NCBI GenBank assembly: GCA_024036415.1 | Contig: JAMWET010003067.1 | Location: forward strand, 12,501-76,500 | Source: Prochilodus magdalenae | Taxonomy: Eukaryota; Chordata; Actinopteri; Characiformes; Prochilodontidae | Direction of reading: 5' to 3' | DNA length: 64,000 nt | Part shown: positions 24,762-36,700 of the stretch, piece after piece | Position numbering within the stretch: position 1 is the stretch's first letter | How the letters are laid out: each line of letters opens with the position of its first letter | Notes under the pieces: model-generated | Told to the model about the DNA's origin: nothing | Databases searched by the model: none | The model's input: the letters and a program-made list of their open reading frames with translations, nothing else | Program-made: the position numbers and the translations under genes

Positions 24762-27700
24762 TCACTGTTTACCCCTCTCTTTGCTCATGCACACATCAGC
24801 GAGAGTTCTGAATTTGGGTCCAAGTGAATCGAGGAAGTCCAGCGTATCCTGCTCACTGAGGACACTGCAGCACCCAACAGACCCTGCAGGAGAACCCACC
24901 CCCTCGTAACCATAAGGCTTTAGAACATCCGCCGCAAACCGCCCTTCTTCCTCCTCGCCAAAATAGGCCAGTTTCTGCCACACAGAAGAAAGAAAGTAAA
25001 GGGTCAGAAGTTAAAGGAGATGACAGCATTGCTCAAAAAGGACAGATACAAGCTTTCTTGTAAAGAATTTCAGAAATGAGCTCCAGAAAAGAAGGCCGTT
25101 TAGAAAAGGAAAAATGCAGAGGAAGCTGACAGGATGATTAAGACTAAAGGGCTCATATCATATATAGGGGAACTAGGTAAACAATTTCCCTGACCTGGAT
25201 TAAAGTGTTGAGTAAAAGAATTTTAAATTGTTCATCACTGAGCACTTTAGCCCAAGACTAAACTGTCCAAGACCGGATTTTTACTAGGAGTAAAAAGATA
25301 GCCAATTAGAACAGCAGTTAAATATATATATTTTAAAGGCACAGTAACAAAAACAGCCTACACAGGGATTCTGAAAGGTCAAGTAAAAATTTATAATGAC
25401 CCTTTCTGTCACTTAAACCCAATTACTTTCATAAAAAAAAAAAAAAGGATATGGACCCTTTAAATTTCCTAGCGAGACCCCAAGGTGTCATCCCCACCTG
25501 CCAAGCGACGATTAGGAGAGAAAGGAGTTTTAGATCTAGAAGAGGGCACGCGCGCCACAAAGTCACCAGCTCGACTTACGTTGTCCAGGTAAAGCTCATT
25601 GGTCCTCCACGTGTCCATGGTGGACATGTCAGAGAACTTGTTGTACATGGCGTTGCCATAAAAGCCTCCACCATACTGCCCAGAGGAAAACATGCCCTGG
25701 TTGGTCATGTAGCCCTGTGTGCCGCTCTGGTACATGCTCCCCCCATGGAGAGTTTGTCCAAAGCCCCCTCCGGCTGCTCCAAGCATATTCTGATGCTCCA
25801 GGAGGACTCCACCTTTAGTACCATCCACTATATCTAGCCCACTGCCAGGGGTCACCAGTACAGCATCTTTCTGTTGGGAAAAGTTGACAATTATATTTAT
25901 CATTATTTACAGAGGCACTGTAGAGCAGAGGTCTGTACAGCAGAGTGGCAACTGAGGTCTGCCTACGCCTGGAGGAAAAAAGCAAAGTGGACATTAAGCA
26001 TTAACTACTATGAGCTCCTTTCATTGTAATTTAAACCTAAAACTAGCGAAGTGTCACCAAAGGGTTACATATTGTTTTTAGGCGAACCCAGCTTGTTTGT
26101 TACTCTTCCATATAGCCTGCTGAACATTTTAGTCATTTCCTCCTGAGGACTTTGAGTGTGCATAAAGCTTCTAAAAATTAATGACAACTTCCTTCACCGT
26201 TGTGCACAGCCCTCTTGCAATTAATGGATTTGTTATTTCTATTTAATTACTTTGTTTTATAGCTCTGCTACTTTTGTATTACTGTTTGATTACATTTCTA
26301 GGCTAAATAAGAGTGAATGGATTGGCTCTGCACTAGCCTGACTGCCATTAAGGCAAGATTTACTACTGCAAGCAAACCAGCTAAAGCTTCACATACTGCA
26401 GATATGAATTCCCTGCAGAAATCTTTCATTTATAGTATGCACATTTATGAAGTTAAAGCACTAACTCTACATTAACCAAATGTTAATTTGTTCGGATAAT
26501 TTGAACTGAGAGCAAACCTCTGCCACAGTTGCTTATGCAATGGGGATTTTTGTATAATTGATCTGGGATTGTAAGTCTCTGGCCAAGACCAATTACAGCC
26601 TATAAACATGCTGCTCTTAACGCACACTGGGTCACACTCTAGAGAATAGCCTCTCAAATAAGACGGAAATCTTTCTAAATGAGGTGAATACATTACAAGT
26701 TTTGGAGTAATATGAAGTCATTGCAATCCCCACGAACAATAAACCCTAGCTGCCCCTGTTTAACCAAGCAGAGAATGAACAGGGAACAATAAACAAATCA
26801 CAAACAAACAAACAAACAAAAAACACAAAAAAAACAACTTAGAATAATCAAAACCCCCTACAGGTTTTGGATCCAGCTCCTAAGGGCATTCAGCCAGTCC
26901 ATGCCTTTGTTTTATTCACCAACCTAACATAATTAAACCAGTGCTGACTGCTTGTGTTTGTTTAGGTGTGTCAGAAGCTGGAACAGAACAAAAATGTGAA
27001 CTAGTTGGGGGTCACAGAGGACATGGCCACGAGTCATTCCTAAAGGCACCAGGCTGACATGAAATATTCCCTGACAGGCTGTCTTTAAGCTGAGCATACG
27101 TATGCTGAGCAAAACAATTGTTATGCTGTTCTCTTTCAGCAAAAGGGCAAAGTGTAAAACAGGTTCTTACCACTTCCTCCCCTGGAGCTTCGGTGTTAGA
27201 TTTGAGCAGCATTCCCCCAGTTCCATCATAATCATCAGACATGCGTAGTTTCTCTCCCTTTGTGCTGCATACCAAGACAAACAACAGACCTGCCCCAGAG
27301 GAAAAATAAACAAATAAATTATTTAATTTATTTAATTTAAATAAAAAATAAAGTGGTATTCTTTACCATTAACCTGATCATACATAGTGCTGTCAAATTA
27401 TGTAAAAGTATGTACTTTCAAACCTATTTGGCTGTTTATTTATTTTTACATTTAAATATTATGGCTGCAAGGATCAGTTACTCTAGTAATCTGCATATTA
27501 TGTTGATTATTATTATTATTATTATTATTATTATCATCATTATTATTATTATTATGAGTTACTACCTTTTGAAAACAAAATGCTTTGTTAAAGATCCTAA
27601 AAAGTAATAATTGGAAAAGGACAAACATGTTTTTACGTAAACAATAAATGCAGCAAAAACATGTATAGACCAGCAAGACAATCACAATAGGCAGTTTCAT

Positions 27701-30700
27701 CAGGAATACTATAACTCACTTGTGACTTCGCAATTACATTTGAATTAAATTAATTGAGTTTAATTTATTATACATAAAGGACCCACTTAAATATCACTAA
27801 TTAATATTAATATATTAATAATGTGTAAGCGTATAATTATAGACCACCCTTTTGGCTAATCATGTAATTTTTGCATTGAAGGGTTATTGATCTAAGGGAA
27901 CATTACACTGATAATTTTGGCAAGAGTACATTTGCATAAAGTTATGTCCAAAGTGCACAGATGCATGACTAAACAAGACCATCATCAATGGAGAGTTGGT
28001 GAGAGTGCAAGTGATGGCAGTTTAGGACAGGACCAGTAGAGGGCACTCACAGAGCAGCAGCAACAGCAGGAGGCCTAGCAGCATGGCGAGGATGCCCCAA
28101 ACTCCCAGTCTGGAAGAAACACTTTGAGGCATGCACTCTCCATTGCTCGTGCACTTGCAGACACGAACAGACACAGTCTGCTCTGTCCCTATTCCCTGGA
28201 GGTCCTTAATAAGCAGGGGGACCTTGTACACGCCATTAGGCATGTCCTCAACCTGCTCCAGAACCACTGAGGTACCTAAAAAAAAAAGTAAGTGGGACAT
28301 TTTAATCCAACATGAAGAGAGTTTAAAAGAAAAGAAAATAATAAATAAACAATTTCTTGAGCTGTCTATAATCTACAGAGACCAACCTATACTGTCTCTG
28401 TTTTATAATGTAATGTTCTGGGGTATTATTTAATTTCACTGTTTTGGGTTTTTATCCACCCACCCTGCCATCTGAAAACTGCAGTTATGTTGTTTGCACT
28501 TCATAACAAATGGACCAATGGAAAAATTTTAAAATAACAAAAACAGATATAGATCTGTGAGAACTTCAAATCCCATTAACATACCTGGCTTGAGATCCCC
28601 TAGCTTCCATTTTCCCTGACTCTCTGTGCCCAACTCAAAGGTGAAAGGTCCAGAATATGGGGACTCATCATAGTCCACAGCTTCAACAAGAACGGAGCCT
28701 CGAGTACCATCCTTTGAGCACAGCACCTGTTCTGGCTTTTTGATCTCTGGGACATTATCATTATCATCTTCAATCAGGATTATCACTGTACCCGTACCAG
28801 ACTTCCGACCTAGGTAAGGGGAAAACATTGGATATGTGGTATTATTAGCAGCATTAACACTTTTAGAGCTTTTGTCTAAAGATGCACATGTAATAAGGTC
28901 ACTTTGATGGGACTCCCCCTGCCACATTCTAAAGCACAACAGCTGTTTAAAGCTAAATACCAGCCCATAAAGCACAGATTAATACAGTTAACTTAAGTCA
29001 TTCACTGAGCATAATAAGATCTCTCAGAGATTGAACTCTTTTCATCCTGTCTGCTTGATTTTCACACTGATATTGTAATAATAACTACACTTAAAATGGG
29101 GTGGGACACTTCCCTAACCCGAAGGCAATTCATTTTCTCCGACTGGCTGAGCAGCTAAAGGAAGGAAATACACAGAACAAAAGCCAATCTGTTCAAGAAT
29201 GCCATCCTACAACTCTGACACGTAGTTTCACATACAAAGCAAAGGTAACATATTAGCAGAGTGCACCGCAGCAAACCACAACAACATTCAGAACATTCTG
29301 TACCTACAAGCAATTATGTTTTAGGTTTTTATGTTTATAAGACTAAAAAAACTGTTACAAATCAAATCACTTGTATGGTCACATCACATTTTCACAGGTG
29401 TGAAGGTGAGTGAAAAAAGGTGTGTAGTCCCTTACAGTACTTCAATAAAAACATATAAATTAGACTATAAATATATACAATACTAAGCACAAAATCTCTG
29501 TTTATACTAATTTACAGTTATGAATAAAAATTATGAATAAAGACTATGATATATCCAGACGTATATACATGATGATTGGTCACTCTGTGGCATATTTGTA
29601 CTCACTCTCATCCACAGCTTTGATAGTAATGTTATACGTGTTGTTGTAGACAAGAGGTGACTCTCGGTCAATAGTGTTTGCTGTCTTCAGATCGCCAGTG
29701 GTTTCCATTACATTGATCCAGGAACCTGCGTCAGTCAGTTTGTAGTATCTGAGAGTGAAATAAATGTATTGGTTACTTTCTTTAAAAGCACACACCAGAA
29801 GGGTGATTCTTCCCATTTCATTTATCTGGCCATGTGCCACTAAACGACTATGGACTCCATTACACCACAAATGCTCTCACTTTATGCCCTTGCTGCTTTT
29901 AGTCTCTGGATCAATGGCTGTATAGGTCCCGATGAGAGTTCCGTTTGCTACATTTTCCTTGACTTTGAGGCGCAAAATAGGCACAGAAAACTCTGGTCCC
30001 TCATCCACATCAGTCACAGTGAGCTCTATGGGGATCTTCATCCAGGAGGAGCTGCTGCGTACTAGGGGAACCTCATTCCGGGCCATCACCTCCAGCTTCA
30101 CCAAATCCTGTTTTTCACGATCCAAAGGCTGGAGAAAAGAGAAGAGATGATGAGAAGAGATGAAACTTTGGCAAACAGGTTTGTGGATGGGGGCCACTTT
30201 CAGCTAGGCAAATAAGCCTTTTGAATTTGCCCAGGAGGCAGAGAGCCTACAAAGGTAAGTGAAAGTTGCCTGGATTTTATATTTGTGGTCTTCAGAAGTT
30301 CTACTTTATTTTAATATTGTTGTTATTTCATTGTTACTGAATATACCAACAAGTCACCTGGTACCTGAAAGTCCTGGTTCCATAATGTGTCACAGGAACA
30401 ATAAGTATAATACACTACAAAGAGTAATCACTCAATCCAGACCATCAATCCTACGTCATTCAAAACCAACAGACTGTTTTTTTTTTGCTATGAGACAGAT
30501 GGGATTTTTGTCCAAAACAGAGAAACAGCCTTTGGGAGCTCTACCTGTATTAGCTTGTTGGTCTTAGGGCAGGGTGTGCCTGCAGTCACTGCGCCTGACA
30601 CACAAACACGTCATAGAGGCCAGCACTCAGGCTGTCTCTCACAGATACCAGACTAACATCATAACACTGCTATAAATAATATACACAGCGCCTTACCAAA

Positions 30701-33700
30701 GATACAGCAACTGTGCAGTTTTAGAACACCATGACTGGGCACTGAAATCAACCAACCTGGAAGCTAACATATGGTATGCTTATGTTTGGAATCACCACTC
30801 ACATGTTTGAAAAATAAAGAAATCCATTGTTACAGAATTAATAAAATCGAGACACTCGTAGACCTTACATTTAAAACAGAAAGTCATAGAAAGTAACAAG
30901 TTGTAGATGTGCTCCATTCTACAGGCACCCAATTCAAGAGAAATTACTATAAATGAAAGGCTGCTGATTGCTCAAACCCTCTTTACTGGTTGGGTGGGGG
31001 CCAAAGAGGTGAAGAGGTTAAACATTGGCCTGAATTCTTTCTTTTAAACCTATTTGACCTGTTTTCTAATAACAATTGCCTTTCTGCACACAACCACCAC
31101 CCCACATTCCTTCTCGGCACCTCCCCCACTCTCTAGCCATCTGTCTTACCTTTGCAACGTAGAGCAGACCCTCATTGGTGGCAGGGTCAGTCTTGATCCA
31201 GAAGTTCCCGCTTTCATTGCCCTTGGTGATTTCATAGACCGCTTTCCAGTTTGGGGTTCCTTTCTGGTCCTTATCGTCCACTGGAATCCTGAGAACCAAT
31301 ATGTCTGCCTGGTTCTCCTGCACCTGTGCCTTGTACTGTCACAGAAACACAACATATGGTTATAAATGACATGATCTCACCCTAACCAGACATGGTTAAT
31401 GAACGTGTGTCAGAAAGCTGTACTTTCACAAAGGAGAGTGTTGGTTTAGAACAGAAGATTGACTTGAGGACAGGCCCTCGTTCTTTAGTGTGTGGGTGTC
31501 CCAAAAACTTCAAAATGATAAACACATTGTTAACGTAAGAACGTTCTATTCTCTATGTTAACGCGCCATGTCAACTTGCTACTATGTTGTATGTATAAAC
31601 ACAGTGCTTTCCTTCTGCTTAACTACAAATAATTTCAATGATATCATAAATAATTATGATGATGGTGATGATTATCATTAGTAAGACTATACTTTATAGC
31701 CTTCTGTGAGCACTGACCTAACAAAAAATCTTAAATGATTATTTTTATTATGGAATTAAAACCATCCAATAATGTAATTATAAATAAGAAAATAATTGCT
31801 TCTGTAGGCTTTAAGACAGTATGTTATCCAGCAAACCACAGAAACTTATTAATCAAAGCTGATTATTAAAAAAATGAATATGCAAAGATGGGTGATGAAA
31901 ATCTGTTCTTAAATCAGAGGCATCGTTTGAGAGGACCTATGCATCTCTGCTGCAGAGCTGTGTTAATTACAGCACTATGTCACTACAGACTGTGTGTTAA
32001 ATAGAGTAGATGACGACAAAATTAAATCCTACATTTTTATATGTGGGACTGTAATTGTACATTTTAACATAAAGCATCTACTACTGAGTGGATTATGGAA
32101 CACAGTTCCACTTATTCAAAAACAGCTTACCAGTTTCTCTTTGAAGGTCGGCGGATTGTCATTGATGTCAATCAGAGAGATGGTGGCCAAGCCCTGGCTA
32201 AAGAGCCCACTAGGAGCTCCGCCCATGTCTCTGGCTTCAACCGAAACAAAGTACCTTTCCTGAGTCTGAAGTAAAAAGGCACAATTGTTTTGATTTTAAT
32301 TTAATTAAAAACACTGACATTCAAACAAACAACCCAGAAGACTTAGCATTATGCTGTCCTAATAACACAAACATGCACCCACCAACACATGCACTGAAAA
32401 GCAATAGTAAGTTTACTTCACTCACATGTGTAAAACATTTCCACATGAATAAAATGTTTACGTTTTAGCATTATATTAAAGCATGTCTATTTTAGCTGGA
32501 AATGTTGAACCCATCTGAATCAAGTCCATTCCATTCATCACCTTAGTGTGTTTGCAGTTATGAAATACCTCTCTATCCAGTGTGTTGGTTTTGGCAGTTA
32601 TAGCTCCAGTCAGTGAGTTGATGGCGAATAGATCCGTGCCATTTAAAAGAGAGTACCTGATGGCGGTGTGAGGTGTGCCTGGCTTATCCTTGTCTGTGGC
32701 ATTCACTATTCCGATAACAGTGCCTTAACATGGTCCAGAAAAAAAAAAAGATTAATTCTTGAGCTTCATGCAATAGTTGGTTTAACAAACTTAGTGTCTG
32801 ACGTCTTGGCTGTTCTGCATCTTGTCTTTGCTTCAACTTTAACGTCACTATGCAGAGTACAGGTACAGAGCCAATGAAAACAGGTAAACTCTACTTCATC
32901 CTGAACTCTTTAAAATACTATTAGTGCTATGCAGTCAAACAAGACACAGTTTCACCAGAGATTGAATGTTCAGATCATCTCTCCTTTTGCAACACTAAAC
33001 TTTCACGGTGTAAACGTGTGATATGGATTAGCCAAATAAACACAGTGCAAAGCTGCAGCATGGCAGAGAAGAGAGGAACCCACAACTTAATATTAAACTG
33101 ATGATTTAAAGCTTGATGCCAGTTGAATAAACAAATAAATAAATACACACTATGAACAAAAATATTGGGACATTGAATTCAGTAAGTGCAATTGCCACAA
33201 GTGTATAAAATAAAACATCTAGCTGTGCCATATGCCATTCCAAACATTTGTGAAAAAATGTGTCAAAAAAAAATGTGTAAAGAGCTCATCGAATTTGAGA
33301 GTGTCTCTGTAATGGCCAAGCAACTGCATCCAAGCCTTATGTAACCAAACACAATGCAAAGCACCATTCTAAAGTAGCGGAGACATGTTCTGTGGCATGC
33401 CGAATCACGCTTCTCTATCTGGCAGTCTGATAACTTTCCTAGCGCACAAAGTAAGGTCCATAAAGGCATGGTTGAGTGAGCTTGATGAGAGAACTTTACT
33501 CGCCTGCCCAGAGACCAAAATTCAACCCTATCAAACACCTTTGGGATGAACTAGAACGGAGATTGCTAGCCAGGGCCTTTCAGCCAACGTCACTTTTCGA
33601 GTTCTCACAAGCTCTTCTGGACAAGTGGGCAAAAACTCCTCAGACACAGTTTAAAACACTGTAGGAAGAGGCTTCCCAATAGCGTGGAAGCTGTTACAGC

Positions 33701-33744
33701 TGTGCAGAAATGCAGAACCAACTCCATACTTTTGTCCATATACA

Positions 33745-33777
<33 letters not shown>

Positions 33778-36700
33778 CAGACAAAATATATTTGTCTGTC
33801 CAGTACAGCACATTTCGGTGATGAAAGGTACCATAATATGCACATAATACCTTCAAACTGACCCACCTGTGCTGCACTGCTCCTCTACAACAAAGAACAT
33901 AGAGCTGGAAAACTGAGGAGCATTGTCATTTACATCCTCCACGATCACAGTAACTGGCAGAGGTAGGTCTCTCTCCTGTTTGGTAAATCGGTCGATTGCA
34001 TGAGCTAAAAACTGAGAAAGAAGAATAGAGAAGTTAGTAGAGCAGAGTAGGCAATGTTTATAGAGTGCTAGAGGCTTTGGTTTTAGTGCTATTCACAGGT
34101 TTAATGCATTGCTTTTACAGTCATATGTCAAAATGTCTGTATAATACAGAATAATTCTATTCCATTGTTTTCACATTTAATACAGTGCATGGCCTTTTAC
34201 ATGTAATTACATGGAATTTGCTGAGTAAAACAGTATGGAGCAAAACTCACTTTAAACTGAGGGTATATCTCACGGTCAACCGTGTAGTGGACTCTTAGCA
34301 TGCCATTGTCTAAGACTGAGAACAGGCCCACAGGCGTTTCGGTAACACCAGGCCCATCAATCGTGTAATAAACTGTGAAATTTACTGAAGAATCAGACGC
34401 AATCTGGCAGGAAAGAAATACAGCATAAGAAACAGAATCATAGTGCTTATAGACATTTTTACAATACGCTATACACATCACAATCTTTTTTATTTTGTCA
34501 CTTACTAACCTACCCTGTGTGTTTGCCCCTAAACCTAATAACTGGTTGAGCCACCCTTAGCAGCAGCAACAACTGCAATCAAGCATTTGTGGCAACTTGC
34601 AATGAGTCTTTCACAGCGCTGTGGTGGAATTTTGGCCCACTCATCTTTGCAGAATTGTTGCAATTCAGCTACATTGGATTCTCGAACATGTTCCGCCTTT
34701 TTAAGGTTACGCCACAGCATCTCAACAGGATTCACAGTAGAACAGTGAAATTCATGGTTCCATTTATCACAGCAAGTCTTCCAGGTCCTGAAGCAGCAAA
34801 ACAGCCCCAGACCATCACACTACCACCACCATATTTTACTGTAGGTATGATGTTCTTTTTCTGAAATGCGGTGTTCTTTTACGCCAGATGTAATGGGACA
34901 CACACCTTCAAAAAGTTAAAACTTTCGGATTGTCAGTCCACAGAGAATTTTCTTGGGGATCATTAAGATGTTTTCTGTCAAAATTGAGATGAGTCTTAAT
35001 ATTCTTTTTGCTCAGGAGAGGTTTTTGTCTTGCCACTCTGCCATGCAGGTCATTTGTGCCCAGTCTCTTTTTTATGGTGAAGTCCTATGACCACTAAGTA
35101 TTTCAAAAAGCAAGCGATATGTTCCAATAGCTATAACTGGCTGGTCATTAAAATGACCTCTCCCAACTACTGGTTCATTTGAATAGCAGTTCATTTGAAT
35201 AGTTGGTGTCGGTCAGCAGTTAACACCACTACCCACCAGAAAGCATGTGGGAGATGGGGGTTTGAATCCCAGTCTAGGTAGCAAATGCTGAGCTACACCA
35301 ATAAGAGTCCTTGGGGCAAGACACCTAACACTACATTGGCCTACCTGTAAAATGAATAACCTAGTAAGTCGCTCTGGAAAAGAGCATCAGCTAAATGCTG
35401 TAAATGTAAATGAATAGCAGAGATGCTAAAATATAGAAATATACATGTATCTGATAAATACACTTTTCTTTGTCATATGGGAAGACTGTATGCAAAATAC
35501 AATGACAAAATATAACAAACTATAAATTTAACTGGTATAAAACAAAGAACAGCATATGTAAACCTAAGTATGCTTTGACATTGTTTGATGCCCTGTATGC
35601 AAAATAAAGTGTAAAAAGGTAATATAGCATAGTTTGGCTTATCAATGTAAGAGGTTGTATAAAATGTAACGGAATGTTTTTCCATTTGAGGGGCTCAGTT
35701 ACATGCTGTTCAAAATCTAAAAAAAAACAACTACTGCTGGAAACCCATTAGCAACATTACTACATAGGAAAATAAAAAACATAAAGCCTTACAAGCTCCA
35801 CGTCCTTGGGGAAGGGACCCTTATCATTCTCTGTGATACTGAAAGGAAGAGGACTCCATCGTCTCTTAGAACGTCTGAGAACCTCACTGCTGGACTTCTG
35901 AGGGACCTGAGTGACAAACATAAACAGAACAAAAACTGCATGGAGGGTCCGTAAAAAAAATTATTTTCTCCACCCCAGCTGCAACACTGTAAAGAAAGTG
36001 GATCCTGAATAGGCTTTACAACTTGTGGAATTACCTCATCAATAGCGGACAGACTGACATCCACTTTCCACTTGTGACCCCTCTGGTCCTGCACCAGTAC
36101 CCAAAAAGACTTGCCATTGTCTGGTACTGTGATGACATCTGCAGTGAGAATTGTGCCGTCACTCTGAACGGCGAAGTCCGGGTCACTAGAGGCCAAATGC
36201 AGCGGCCTGGTACCACAACTTTGCAGATTCACTATGAAGAGAGTGCAAGTCAACTTCCAAAATCAATAACTAGAAAAAGAAATGTTTTATAACACCTAAA
36301 CCTTTCTTAAACTGAAATAATAGTGTCTTTAAAAATATAATTTAAAAAATAAAAGCACATATGATGAATAACAACAAAATTCTCTGTACCTTTGGAGATG
36401 GCATAACCAGCCTGCAGTCTCTCAGGAACTTGTGCTCGTACATGCCTCTGAACACAAGACTCCACTGAATAACACAGGACCTGAAAGAGAGAGAGGGAAA
36501 GTAGAAAGTGTTGGTTCAGTCACAGCAGAAATCAGGCTTGATGTGTTCCAGCTGCAGGTATTACTGTACAAAAGTAATACTCTGAAGTTGCTTGACTCAA
36601 ATATGTACATTACTCAAAGGATAGATCACCAGTTTGTTAACTTTTGCCAATAATTGAATCTGAACACAATCCGCACAAAATACAATGACAGCAGTATGAA

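Noticed and set aside
25451..25837. 128-residue plus-strand open frame
   Set aside because: Antisense shadow of desmocollin exon 15, which has the real family signature and splice sites.
29850..30197. Alternative start inside desmocollin giving a short separate protein
   Set aside because: The open frame runs through the exon 10 acceptor into the intron; splice phases require it to be part of the 16-exon gene.
31054..31365. 103-residue plus-strand open frame
   Set aside because: Antisense to desmocollin exon 9; no family resemblance.
35250..35275. Functional tRNA gene suggested by the B-box-like sequence
   Set aside because: The flanks do not fold as a tRNA and continue into a standard SINE body and tail.
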